Below are positions 36,485 through 48,044 of a stretch of DNA of 64,000 nt, piece after piece. The position numbers were made by a program, and so were the translations under genes. Numbering within the stretch: position 1 is the first letter of the stretch; each line of letters opens with the position of its first letter. The DNA is from Pogonophryne albipinna. Its lineage: Eukaryota; Chordata; Actinopteri; Perciformes; Artedidraconidae. The stretch spans positions 1 to 64,000 of the forward strand of contig JAPTMU010000156.1 in NCBI GenBank assembly GCA_028583405.1, in the 5' to 3' direction. A model generated the notes under the pieces. The model searched no databases. It worked only from the letters and a program-made list of their open reading frames with translations, and was not told the DNA's origin.

Positions 36485-36617
36485 TATACTTTCGACTTCA
36501 CCCAGAAAGTGTTGATGGGCCTGGATGAGGGGAACTTGAAGCCCTTGAAGCCCAGGGTGTTGAGCCTGAAAAAACTTTTGGCAGTTTAATCCTACCAACA
36601 AAGTTGCACTTTAACAA

Positions 36618-36620
<3 letters not shown>
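36485..36620. other. No feature recognised
   Basis: Unique-looking sequence between the candidate LTR and the CA microsatellite. Confidence 0.3.
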
Positions 36621-36666
<46 letters not shown>

Positions 36667-36682
36667 ACACACACACACACAC

Positions 36683-36719
<37 letters not shown>
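36620..36719. repeat. (CA)n microsatellite
   Basis: About 100 bp of CA interrupted by two CAA/CCA irregularities. Confidence 0.97.
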
Positions 36720-36721
<2 letters not shown>

Positions 36722-37164
36722 TTCTCCTCTGTTTACATCCTGCTGCTTTACATCTGTGTTCTGTTGTGTTCATTGACAGATTTGTTACTGTTCAGCTTCA
36801 ACTTGAAGGACGGTTCGTAGATGTTGTTTTATACTTTTATATGTATTGGGTCTTTATGGTCCATGTGTTAAATTAATACGCAGAACTGTTCCTGAAAATT
36901 GTGTTCACTCATAAGTGATGGTTAAAATACACACAGATATTTCTCAAGGCCCTAGCACTGTTTTTAAGGTGTTTCTTATTTATTTAAGAGTTAAATATAT
37001 TGAATTTGTATTGTGCTAAAATGCATTGCTCTTTTATAGTGGAAATGGAATCTTGGCGATTTGCCAAAGCTGTTAAAATTATCAATAAATGCATTTTTTA
37101 TATATATATACATACGGTGTGTTTGCAGATAATTCATTACACTATTATACATTATTATTATTAA
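36720..37164. other. No gene recognised
   Basis: AT-rich with a short TA run at about 37098-37110. No coding signal. Confidence 0.4.
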
Positions 37165-37640
37165 ATTCTATTTAGCCCAACAATATAGTTAATTTCAATC
37201 ACTAGCTTGGGTCAAATGAACAACCCAATGTATGGTTTATATTTAACCCAGTGATATAGTTAATTTCAATCACTAGCTTGGGTCAAATAAACAACCCAGC
37301 ACATGGGTTAAAATTATCCAGCCCAGCACATGGGTTAAGACAACCCAGCACGTGTTCTGTCCTGTCCACTAGCTTGGGTCAAATGAACAACCCAATGTAT
37401 GGTTTATATTTAACCCATTGATATAGTTAATTTCAATCACTAGCTTGGTTCAAATAAACAACCCAATGTATGGTTTATATTTAACCCAGTGATATAGTTA
37501 ATTTCAATCACTAGCTTGGGTCAAATAAACAGCCCAGCACATGGATTAAAATTATCCAGCCCAGCACATGGGTTAAGACAACCCAGCGCGTGTTCTGTCC
37601 TATAGTGACTCAGCAGCTGGGTTATGATTGGGTTATTTTT
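37165..37640. repeat. 71-bp tandem repeat with AACCCA/GGGTT motifs
   Basis: ctagcttgggtcaaat recurs at about 37203, 37274, 37370, 37441 and 37512. The basic spacing is 71 bp, with one longer gap where an extra cagcacatgggttaa segment is inserted. That extra segment appears again after the last copy, so a longer unit of roughly 240 bp is itself duplicated. Confidence 0.88.
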
Positions 37641-37644
37641 TAAC

Positions 37645-38077
37645 CCAGTAGGCAAGGCAAGTTTATTTATATAGCAACTTTCAACACAAGGCAATTCAAA
37701 GTGCTTTACAAAAAACGAAAGACATTAAGAAAATGGCATTTAAAATCAGTCATTAAAAAGAAAAGATAATAAAATAAACATTAAAAGAAAAAATACATGG
37801 ATAAAAGTTACAGTGCAGTTTAAGATGTAAATAGTTCAATTAAAAGCAGCGGCAAAAAGAAAAGTCTTTAGTCTGGATTTGAAAGTAGTCAGAGTTGCAG
37901 CGGATCTGCAGTTTTCTGGGAGTTTGTTCCAGATATTTGGAGCATAATAACTGAACGCTGCTTTTCCATGTTTAGTTCTGACTCTTGGGACAGAAAGCTG
38001 ACCAGTCCCTGAAGACCTGAGAGATCTGGATGGTTCATAATTTAGCAGTAGGTCAGAAATGTATTTTGGGCCTAAAC
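37645..38077 (-). mobile_element. L2-type LINE 3' end (RT C-terminus and tail)
   Basis: The minus strand encodes LGPKYISDLL, then PRVRTKHGKAAFSYYAPNIW and KSRLKTFLFAAAFN. This is the conserved C-terminus of fish L2 LINE reverse transcriptases. Its TAA is at 37836-37838, and a 3' UTR ends in the familiar tatttatatagc repeat (37668). The body of the LINE continues beyond an hAT insertion at 39489-41000. Confidence 0.88.
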
Positions 38078-39488
38078 CAGGGGTGCCCAACCGGTCGATC
38101 ACGATCGACCGGTCGATCGCGGGGAGATTCCCAGTCGATCGCGAGATGTGTCTAAAAATAGAACAACAATATTCTGTTTTATCGTTAATGTCCTATAACA
38201 TAATCTTCCTGTGCCAGAATAATGCACTTGAACGCATCAAAGCTTTGTGATTGGCCGGCGTGACCCCATGTGTCTGGGCGTGTCTGGTGGGCAGTGGGCA
38301 CTATTACGCTGACGTTGTCCGTGTCAACAAGAGTGACAGTCCGCACACACACAAAACCGAAATTATGGCAGAAGCAAAAAAGCCCAAAAAATATAATTTT
38401 CACTCCGAGTAGGAGGATGATTATTTTTGTAACTATTCCAATTCAAAGTCCATCTGTCTCATCTGCAATGCGAGCGTGTCTTTATCGAAGAAGGGTAATT
38501 TAGGAGCGGCATTTCAAAACAGTGCACAAACGCTACGAGACGGAATTCCCTCCTAATTCTGCCCTGCGCTCCCAAAAGGTGAGGGACCTGAAAGGACAGC
38601 TAAATGCACAGCAGTCCATTTTCACCAGGCCCAACAACAAGAGCAAGGCTGCTACCATAGCATCTTATCGTGTCAGTCACGTTCTTGCGAAACACATGAA
38701 GTCTTTCAAAGATGGCGAAGTTGTGAAAGAAGCTTTCCTGGAGGCTGCCGACGCGCTTTTTGGGGACAGTAAAAATAACAGTAGCATTTCAACAGGTTTT
38801 TGATATAATAAAAACTCAAGTTAGATACCGTTATTAATCATCTGTAAGTTTTAGTTTGTTTGAACTTATTCATTATAATTATTGTACAAAATGGTATAAG
38901 AATGCAAACTTAAATTGATTATAGTCTATTATCAATTCAGGTTAAGAAACTTGCTTTGATCCTATTTTAAAGGCATTTCTTTTTATACTCTACTAAAATG
39001 CAACAAAAAAAGGGTTTGATTCTATTAATTTTGACTTTTTTATTGCACTTTGGCAGCAGATTCCTGCGTAGCTTCATATCTGAGTTGTCTTATTAGTAAG
39101 CCTAATTTATAGTTTTGTAGCAACACTATTTTTATATAATGGCAAATAAAGGGTTCAGAGTCTTTTCTTTTTTTCCTGTGTCATATGTGGCAGCACTGTT
39201 CAATGTTTCTTGAAAACATTACCCACTGTATATGACGTGTGAATAAACTCCAACTCTGTATCAACAACACTGTTGTGTAACTTCAGTTAAATACTTGTAT
39301 GTGTGTAGATTAGAAAGAGTTGAGATAAAGGATCTGCAGTATTTTATGAAGTATTAATCGTACAAAGGTCTGTTTTATACAAGTGGTTGTAGGCTGTCAG
39401 TAATGGCCTCTCTATTTGGACTGGTAGATCTCGGCAGACTGGCAACTTTAAAAGTAGCTCTCAGTTCAAAAAAGGTTGGGCACCCCTG
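38078..39488 (+). mobile_element. hAT element, 1411 bp, GTF2IRD2/ZBED5-like
   Basis: Inverted ends CAGGGGTGCCCAACC and GGTTGGGCACCCCTG. From an ATG at 38365 the interior encodes a BED-type finger start (MAEAKKPKKYNFHS) with a TAG in place of a sense codon after Glu. A 1-nt insertion follows near 38502, then HKRYETEFPPNSALRSQKV and VVKEAFLEAADALFGD to 38805. Only the N-terminal quarter of the transposase remains. The outer 8-mers (gcctaaac and atgtagat) do not match, so there is no clean target duplication. The L2 LINE on either side is not contiguous. Confidence 0.85.
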
Positions 39489-41000
39489 ATGTAGATGTTA
39501 AAGAGAAGAGGCCCCAAGATGGAGCCTTGAGGTAACCCACATGCCATATTTGTCAACTCAGATGTGTATTTACCTATAGAAACAAAGTTTTTTCTGTCCT
39601 TTAAGTAGGATTCAAACCAATTTAGAACTGTTTCCGAAAGTCCCACCCAGTTTTCTAGTCGGTCGAGTAATATGTTGTGGTCAACAGTGTCAAACGCAGC
39701 ACTGAGATCTAATAATACTAACACTGAAGTTCTGCCACTGTCTGTGTTTAAGTGGATGTCATTGAAGACCTTTACAAGAGCAGTCTCAGTGCTGTGGTTT
39801 GGACGAAAGCCTGACTGGAATACATCGAAACAACTATTTAAATGCAAGAAATTACTCAACTGTTGAAAAACAACTTTTTCAATGATTTTACCTAGAAATG
39901 GCAGGTTTGATATGGGCCTGTAATTGTTCATTACTGAAGCATCTAGATTATTCTTTTTTAAGAGCGGTTTAATGACTGCAGTTTTCAGGGCCTGTGGAAA
40001 AATACCTGAGTGAAGAGATTTGTTTACTATATGAAGTAGATCTGAGGCCATGCAACGAAAAACATTTTTGATAAATCCTGTTGGAATAATATCAAGGCAG
40101 CAGGAGGAGGATTTCAGAAGTTGAATAATGTCCCCTAGGTTTTTATCATTAATCTGATGGAATTGTGTCATGGTGTTTGAATTGATATTAGGTGGACATA
40201 GGGACAACACATTTGCTGTACCTGATGCAGAGGCACTGACTGCTTGTCTGATTTTTGTCAGTGAAGAAGGAGGCAAAATCATTGCATGCCCTGGTGGATA
40301 GAAATTCAGAGGCTACTGACACTGGGGGGTTAGTTAGTCTGTCGACGGTAGCAAACAAGGCACGTGCATTGTTTTTGTTTTTGGTAATGATGTCAGAGAA
40401 GAAAGACTGTCGTGCATTTTTCAATTCCAAATTATAAAGGCCAAGTCTCTCTTTATAGATTTCAAAGTGAACCTGGAGATTTGTTTTTCGCCACCTACGT
40501 TCAGCTTTTCGACACTCTCTTTTTTCTTCTTTTCTCACGGTCATGGCCTTTCTCCATGGAGATATTTTCTTCCCAGTCACTTCCTTTACCTTAGTTGGAG
40601 CAATGGCATCTATAACATTTTTAATTTTGAATTAAAATGATCTACTAGCTCATTTACTGAGATGTTAGCAGGGGCAAGTGTGGAAGAAAAATTCTGAGTA
40701 AACATTTCCCTAGTATTTTCAGTTAAATATCGCTTTGTGGTTACCTCTTTTTGAACATTTTTGTGAACAGAAACAGAGCTCTCAAAGAAAACACAGGAAT
40801 GATCAGAGAGTGCAACATCAGTCAAAATGTTTTTCCTGCCAGAGACCTGACATTTAATAAAGCTAGTTTAAGTTTGTTAGATACACTATCAGTAAGATTT
40901 TTGTTAACAAACTGTGGCTGACATGGAATCACTGCTAAATTTGATAAACTCACACAAACGTTTGAGCACTTCCTGTTTCTAAGCTGATTCACCGCCCTTA
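39489..41000 (-). mobile_element. L2-type LINE ORF2, internally deleted
   Basis: Read on the minus strand from about 40985, pieces give KLALLNVRSLAGKTF (endonuclease start), LSDHSCVFF (endonuclease end), a Lys/Arg-rich linker with KKISPWRKA, and then RT blocks: [51 protein letters not shown] and [17 protein letters not shown]. Most of the endonuclease is missing between 40820 and 40840. The YADD block is missing at the hAT junction. Frames shift at about 40830, 40600 and 40250. It is inactive. Confidence 0.88.
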
Positions 41001-41029
41001 ATCTATTACCTATCAACACAGATATCGGC

Positions 41030-43577
41030 AAAGCTACTGGCAGGCAGGGCCTGGAGGGACCCAACGGGATGGAAGTGATGTCGACTGGCCATGTCGATCG
41101 GCTCCTTAGCAAGCTCCCTAACCATTCAAGGGACGGCTTCGTGGAGCATCTACAGGTTCAAGGTCACCTTAACACAAACAGCCTAAACCCGTACAACCTC
41201 CGCGACCTCTCCAACTGGCTAAGGGGAAGGCCGAAGCTCAACGACTATCTGAAAGGATGGCACAGCGCCATCGGAGTGAAGGTGTACATCCCCCTAAAAG
41301 AGACAATCAATTTCCTGCACCAAGGCCTCGCAACCATCAGGTCTCAGTTTACCATGGCTCTGACAAGTCTGAAACTGAAAACCGTCATCCTTCAGAGACG
41401 ACTCGGCCAGAGGCTAAGCAGCAGAAATTGAAGAGGATGTGTCTCTTCTGTAAGAGTGATGAGCATTACCTGTCACAGTGTTCAAACATCATCCAGTGCT
41501 CTCAGGAGAAGGTTGAAAAATTGATAGTAGACGGCAAACGTTGTCGTAACTGCGGTCGCACCAACCACCGGCAAGAAGCTTGTAACTTAAAGAAAGCATG
41601 CAATGAGTGCCAGGAAATACACCTCAGAGTTCTTCATTGTGTTACTAAGCCAAGTCCACGCGTCTACCTCATCACGCCAAAGAATCGTGCTGTGCTCTCC
41701 AACTCCAAGCAAGGAGGGAAAGTCTACCTCAAGGTGGTGCCAGTCATCATCAGCCATGGGCACAAGTCCCTTGACACCTACGCGATCCTGGACGATGGGG
41801 CTGAACGAACGATGATACTGCCGGCTGCAGTTCAACACCTGGGACTCAAAGGGGAAGCTGAGTCTCTCTTTCTGCAAACCTTCCGCCAAGATGTGGCCAG
41901 CCTCACTGGTGAGTCTGTTGACTTCCATGTGGCCTCTCTGACACAGCCTCTTAAGCAGCATCTCATTACGAGTGCCTTTACAGCGGGTCAGATAGCCTTA
42001 TCAGAGCAGTCCTACCCTGTGACCGCACTCCAGAAGCGTTATCGCCACCTGAAGGGGCTTCCACTGAAGAACTTCAGTAAAGTTCAGCCGTTACTGCTAA
42101 TTGGCTCGGATTGCACCCACTTGATCACAGCGACGGAGACAGTCAGGGTCGGCCCCAAAGGTGGACCCACAGCCATAAATACAGCACTCGGCTGGGCACT
42201 TCAGGGTACAGATGGGCTAACATCTCAGATGACTTCATGCTACTTCACATCTGTCAAGCCAGCAGCAGATGACCTCTACCAACATGTTGAACGTCTCTGG
42301 CAGCTTGATGTACTCCCGTTCAAGAGTGAAAAGCTAGTAGTACGGTCCCGATTGGACCAGGAAGCCGTGAGTATCCTGGAAACCCGCACTGAGAGGGTGA
42401 AGGTGGGCGACACACTAAGGTATGCTACACCTCTTCCCCGTGTCAAGGACACTTCACCCTTAATGGCCACTCCTGAAGCAATTATGCCAATGCTTCGCAG
42501 CACCGAGCGCAGACTCATTAAAGATCCAGCTAAGGCCAAAGTTCACAAAGCAGAGATCCAAAAGCTCATCGATGGAGGGTGTGTGACTAAGCTTTCTACA
42601 GAAGAAGTGGATGAGTCCCACGAATCCTGGTTCATTCCCCATCACCTCGTCCATCACAATGGCAAGGATCGTCTAGTCTTCGACTGTTCCTTTACTTACC
42701 GCGGTCTCTCACTTAATGAGCAACTCCTTCCTGGTCCAACACTTGGACCATCCCTTCTCGGCGTACTCCTGCGGTTCCGGCAGTATGCTGTTGCCATCAG
42801 TGGGGACATACGAGCAATGTTCCATCAGGTTCGTCTCCTGCCTGAGGACCGGCCACTGCTGAGGTTTGTCTGGAGAAACCTACAAAGGGAGGAGAAACCT
42901 GACGTGTACCAATGTCAGGTTTTGCCATTCGGCACAATAAGCAGCCCCTGCTGCGCAACGTTTGCGCTGCAAAAGCATGTCAAAGACCATGCAAAGGGAA
43001 ATGAGGACCTACTGCAGTCAGTGGAGCAGTCGTTCTACATGGACAATTGTCTTCAGAGCCTTTCAACACCTGAGTCTGCCAAGCTCCTTGTGGACAAGAT
43101 GCGTCAATGTCTAGCCTTAGGGGTTTTTGAGATACGGCAGTGGGCAAGCAATATCACTGCTGTCGTCTCCCATCTACCATCCACTGCCAGGTCAGAGAGT
43201 ACAGAGCTATGGCTAGCGAGAAGAGCGCTGACCCTCAAGAGCCAGCTCTGGGCTTGATGTGGCACTGTCCGACTGATCGACTTGGTTACCGGTCAAGGCC
43301 AATGGAGAGCGCGACTCCCACTATGCGCCACATATATAAGGTGCTTGCCCGGCAGTATGACCCTCGGAGCCATTATTCCTTACACTACGAGGGCCAAAGT
43401 GCTTGTTCAGAAGTTGTGGGAGAAGAAGAGGAGCTGGGACGACCCAAACCTTCCTCTTGATATTGTTCAGGCTTGGTCCAGCTGGGAGGGGAACTCCCCA
43501 GGCTGGCGGACATCACCCTGCCACGAACCTACACGCCACTGGAGGCTGCAACTGAAGCCACCGACTACACTCTGCAC
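41030..43577 (+). pseudogene. BEL/Pao gag-protease-RT pseudogene
   Basis: Gag C-terminus: LLSKLPNHSRDGFVEHL (frame 2), then from about 41250 frame 1 with two CX2CX4HX4C knuckles (CLFCKSDEHYLSQC and CRNCGRTNHRQEAC). Protease: AILDDGAERTMILPAAVQ, with the DDG form usual in BEL. RT: LVFDCSFTYRGLSLNEQLLP, ISGDIRAMFHQVRLL, VLPFGTISSPCCATFALQKH, and FYMDNCLQSL at the catalytic turn. The long frame stops at 43257. Homology continues in other frames (GYRSRPMESATPTMRHIYKV; LADITLPRTYTPLE) to about 43577, where it breaks at the start of RNase H. RNase H and integrase are absent. At least three frameshifts. Confidence 0.87.
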
Positions 43578-44355
43578 GTCTTGATGGAGATTTAAAGGAT
43601 AACTGGTCCGCTTTTCAAATCTCCGCGCGTCCCTATCAAGCTGGTTATAATACAGGAAGGAATCCAGAGCTACCAAGTAACCGTTAAACAATAATCTACT
43701 TTAATGGTAATATGACAATGCAATACAATCAATACAGTACAAATTCAATACAGTTATCTTTGGGATCCCGAATTTACCTGATGATCACGTGAGCCAGCCA
43801 GAGGAAAGAGACTGAACACAGCGTGTCTCTGTGTTTATACTTTCTAACAATGGGAGGAGTTATCTGATCCTCCCTTTTGGACCTCCTTGATTGGCAGCCC
43901 AAATATCACAAACACCTCAGATCTTAGGTTTCCCCAATCACTGTAGCTCAGCTCCATTATCTCTAGATCTAAGTTGAATGCAAATCAAGACATGCTCTCA
44001 CCTTCCCCCCATCTTCCTTTGTCCTCAAAAACACATGTCAACAGGCCCCAAATTCAGCTCACAGTTTTACACAAATTATTTCCCATTTTAAGCTTATTCA
44101 TAGTTTGCTAACATGAATACATACAAATATTTCACTACAAATCCCCCTTTTGATCTCAATTTAAGAGATCAATTATTTCAAGACATTCACATTATAACCT
44201 GGGATTCAGACTATTCAAACGTTCAGGAATGGCTCCACATATCAACTTCATATGACCGTGTAGAAATACCAAAATGTAAATAACTCCATACATCAATTAC
44301 ATCACTTAGTAACAACAAAGTTAAAAACCCTTCAATCATAATGATTGAGTACAGC
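43578..44355. other. Unclassified, possible LTR-like sequence
   Basis: No protein is recognised. The reverse complement of 43680-43710 holds ATTAAAG-type signals, and the block looks like non-coding retroelement DNA, but no termini or repeat partner are visible before the gap. Confidence 0.25.
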
Positions 44356-45355
44356 NNNNNNNNNNNNNNNNNNNNNNNNNNNNNNNNNNNNNNNNNNNNN
44401 NNNNNNNNNNNNNNNNNNNNNNNNNNNNNNNNNNNNNNNNNNNNNNNNNNNNNNNNNNNNNNNNNNNNNNNNNNNNNNNNNNNNNNNNNNNNNNNNNNNN
44501 NNNNNNNNNNNNNNNNNNNNNNNNNNNNNNNNNNNNNNNNNNNNNNNNNNNNNNNNNNNNNNNNNNNNNNNNNNNNNNNNNNNNNNNNNNNNNNNNNNNN
44601 NNNNNNNNNNNNNNNNNNNNNNNNNNNNNNNNNNNNNNNNNNNNNNNNNNNNNNNNNNNNNNNNNNNNNNNNNNNNNNNNNNNNNNNNNNNNNNNNNNNN
44701 NNNNNNNNNNNNNNNNNNNNNNNNNNNNNNNNNNNNNNNNNNNNNNNNNNNNNNNNNNNNNNNNNNNNNNNNNNNNNNNNNNNNNNNNNNNNNNNNNNNN
44801 NNNNNNNNNNNNNNNNNNNNNNNNNNNNNNNNNNNNNNNNNNNNNNNNNNNNNNNNNNNNNNNNNNNNNNNNNNNNNNNNNNNNNNNNNNNNNNNNNNNN
44901 NNNNNNNNNNNNNNNNNNNNNNNNNNNNNNNNNNNNNNNNNNNNNNNNNNNNNNNNNNNNNNNNNNNNNNNNNNNNNNNNNNNNNNNNNNNNNNNNNNNN
45001 NNNNNNNNNNNNNNNNNNNNNNNNNNNNNNNNNNNNNNNNNNNNNNNNNNNNNNNNNNNNNNNNNNNNNNNNNNNNNNNNNNNNNNNNNNNNNNNNNNNN
45101 NNNNNNNNNNNNNNNNNNNNNNNNNNNNNNNNNNNNNNNNNNNNNNNNNNNNNNNNNNNNNNNNNNNNNNNNNNNNNNNNNNNNNNNNNNNNNNNNNNNN
45201 NNNNNNNNNNNNNNNNNNNNNNNNNNNNNNNNNNNNNNNNNNNNNNNNNNNNNNNNNNNNNNNNNNNNNNNNNNNNNNNNNNNNNNNNNNNNNNNNNNNN
45301 NNNNNNNNNNNNNNNNNNNNNNNNNNNNNNNNNNNNNNNNNNNNNNNNNNNNNNN
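44356..45355. other. Assembly gap (1000 N)
   Basis: Exactly 1000 Ns, a conventional placeholder length, so the real distance is unknown. ORFs running through it are artefacts. Confidence 1.
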
Positions 45356-45849
45356 GACCCTGAGGAACATGCACACTGACCTGCTCTGGCAACCTGATTT
45401 CCACTGTACGTAATAGTATTTGGTTATGGTATATTATTTATATACATCAAAGGCACAATGCACCACCCAGAGACACACATGTATTGAGTGTGATATTTTG
45501 CATAGGTCATGTGAAATCATCTTTACATACTAGAAAACTGTAGGAGCGGCAACTTGTTTTGAAATTGAATTTTTAATATCCGATAATAAAGTTGATCTGT
45601 TTTCTTTATTCTTCTCTCTTTCCAGCTCCATCCATCACCATTCTCTGTTCCTGCAGGTCCTGCTTGCTAATCAATGCTCATACTTATTTACACAATTACA
45701 AATAAAGTCAATGTATTGTATGACATGAAGTTGTGCTTCATTCTGAGTCAATAATAAATTAATTCTGCCTTCATTCATTCTGCCTTCAACTGCACAATGA
45801 TTGTGGACTGCACCGACATCCATGTAGCTGCCCCCCAGTAAGATGAACC
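45356..45849. other. No gene recognised
   Basis: AT-rich. An AATAAAG at about 45700 is isolated. Confidence 0.4.
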
Positions 45850-45955
45850 AAGCAAAGAGGGTCACCATCATGCCCGCCGCATCCGCGGAGAGGGCTTAGA
45901 CTGACCTGAGACCAGCACACCCAAACACAACGGCTCTTTTAAGAGCCACCTACAG
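45850..45955 (+). pseudogene. Histone H3 3'-end fragment with stem-loop
   Basis: aaagagggtcaccatcatgc encodes KRVTIM, the H3 stretch before the C-terminus. After a deletion of about 20 nt, cgccgcatccgcgga gives the RRIRG stretch, and a 2-nt deletion disturbs the frame just before a TAG at 45897-45899. In H3 the sequence should end a few residues later with ERA. The untranslated part is intact and ends in the histone mRNA 3' hairpin. Upstream of about 45850 the H3 homology stops, so at most the last 20 or so codons are represented. Confidence 0.72.
45932..45947 (+). terminator. Histone mRNA 3' stem-loop
   Basis: GGCTCT-TTTA-AGAGCC followed by ACC matches the 6-bp stem and 4-nt loop bound by SLBP in replication-dependent histone mRNAs. 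This element directs 3' processing without polyadenylation. Confidence 0.85.
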
Positions 45956-46983
45956 TTTCAAAACTACGTTATTATAATGATTAAACTGGTTCATGTATAA
46001 CTTAGTTTACTGAACCGTGATGAATGAAAGAAATGAGTGAGGTAGTGGTTTACTGAAGTTACAAAGACATTAATATATGAGTAACAGGTCAGTGTAAACA
46101 CAAGCTTCTGTCAATTATGGATCATTCAAACTATTTATATAAAAATATGTAATAAAGTTCTAAAACAAGTATTCGGTATATTCCTTGATAGCTTTTGGAG
46201 AAGGTTGTTTTTAAGTTTACTAAAATCTATCGTTTCAACTGTTTCACTTTATAAAAAGGGAACAGGTGAGTAGAGCATCATTGAGTTTCTTATTCTGTCA
46301 GTAAATTATCCAAATGAATGTTTTTCATTATTTTAGTCAACCCTAAACAAATTGATTGTACCTTTTTAATAATGACCTTACATGGTCGGCAAAGTTAAAT
46401 TAACTTCAGAAAATCAAATCTGTTCTGAGAAAAAACTAATAAATGTTTAAAGATAGGAACTTGCCATCCCACTGAAAAACAGTCCGTAGAGATTTAAAGG
46501 CGTAGTTGTAGTTCAGTCCAACGTTTCATTTGGATTCATTTCTCCAACAGTCAACTATTTTCATAAAGAATATATATATTTTTCAAAGTCAACTTTATTG
46601 TCAATCTTACTCAGTTTGTGTTTATAGACAGAGAGATCAAAAAGACGTTTAAATAAAATAAAATTATACAATTTACAGATATGTATACAAATATATATAT
46701 ATCCTATATGCACCATCATGTATAATGATGGTGTATGATGTAGAAGGAAGTGTGGTAGATAACAAGTAAATATAGAGTTACATACAGATCCATGTTACAG
46801 CAAAAGATGGAATAACTAAGAAGCACGCAGTATAATAATAATTACATGCAACAATTAAATAACTGCTCAGCTTCTCCACCACAATCCCAATCTGCTGTGT
46901 CCTGTTTTCCTCCCCTCTGCATAACACCCCATCACACATACGAAACACAACGCAGAGTCCGAGGGTGTTAAGAGTATGTTTAT
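45956..46983. other. No gene; LINE-tail-like piece
   Basis: About 46590-46690 (caactttattgtcaatctta) resembles the 3' tail repeat also found at 49435-49560. The rest is AT-rich and unrecognised. Confidence 0.5.
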
Positions 46984-48044
46984 TTAAATGTCCTCCTCTC
47001 TACTGGCCAACACAGGGAGCATATGCTGGGTGTAGAATTTTTCCAGGAGGAGGAGATTTCCATGCCATGCAGGGTCTTTGGGGATGGGGATGATGATCGC
47101 CTCCTTCGTGGTCCACAAAACAAAGTAGCAGAGACTCCGGTCTGTGATGTGCAGCTGCCCTTGGACTGGTGCCAGTATGGGTGATTCTCCTTGAGAATAT
47201 ATGACCCACCCTCCTCACGGAGACAGAAGGATGGTAACTGGACTGCCTCCGCGATGGTCATGTTCCTCTGGCTGTGTGGACACTTCACCTCCAGCAGGGC
47301 AGATGGCTGCACAAGTCCATCGGGTGATGCTCCCAAAACACCCGACTCACTCACAAAGAGACCAGACTCGAACACTGTCACTTGATAGGCCTCCACAAAA
47401 GCCTTCACCCCTTCGGCCTCATTTACAACCCCCCAGTTGACAGCCATGACTCCGTCCAAGTTGTACCCCCCAAGCACCCTCTTCATGAGGGACGCGCATG
47501 GAGTGGATGAAAGTCCCGACCGCAGCACAGCACCAAAATTGCTGGCTGTCAACCTGCCCTGTCTGTGTAACTGCCACTGAGGATTTGTCCGCTGTCCTAC
47601 GGTGGCTGTCTGGATGGCAGCTTGCTGGTCTCTGCTCAGTCGCATTGAGGCAATAATTGCCTCAAGCCCCCGACCCCCATGCCCCTTCACCAGCTCCGGC
47701 ACAGTGACAATGGCCTGATGTTGAGGCCGCGGCTCTGGCTCAGGTGACAAAAGCCATGCCATGCCACACTGTGCGCCCCTCAGTGCAGACCTGAACCAGT
47801 CTACATCCTCAGTGGCGATGTCTCTGGCCAGTGGGTTGTATGTCTCCTCTCGCTGTTGGTAAAGTTGAGACACCGGCTGGACTACTTTTTAAGTGCCAGG
47901 CTTCCTCCACTGGCACTCAACATCTGTGGAGCTGATCTGCCACATGGCAAATATTGCCAATGCTGCAGCGTGGCTGCATTTGTACATCCCCTGTGCACAA
48001 TCACAGACAGCGCTCTGCATCGCGCCATCGTCTCCCATGCAGAT
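46984..48044 (-). pseudogene. SWIM zinc finger + YqaJ nuclease gene, two lesions
   Basis: Terminal exon on the minus strand beginning at 48044 after the acceptor tttttacag. It opens with a SWIM finger (CDCAQGMYKCSHAAALAIF, CxCxnCxH). An in-frame TAA then occurs about 50 codons in, near 47890. The frame continues 47873-46980 with GRLTASNFGAVL, WGVVNEAEGVKAF, GVLGASPDGLVQP and LLEVKCPHSQ. The last two motifs are the Asp and Glu-x-Lys active-site blocks of the YqaJ/lambda-exonuclease fold. A single-base deletion near 47165 shifts the final 60 or so codons, whose conserved-looking frame ends at TAA 46984-46986. Such SWIM-YqaJ genes are multi-copy in fish. Their cellular role is not established and a mobile or viral origin is possible. 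The active-site residues survive, but the gene as read is broken. Confidence 0.82.

Noticed and set aside
44223..45404. ORFs of 340-393 codons
   Set aside because: They run through 1000 Ns and have no real sequence.
45780..45845. HARBI1-like nuclease fragment (IVDCTDIHVAAP)
   Set aside because: Only about 12 residues are suggestive, with a stop immediately after and no flanking support.
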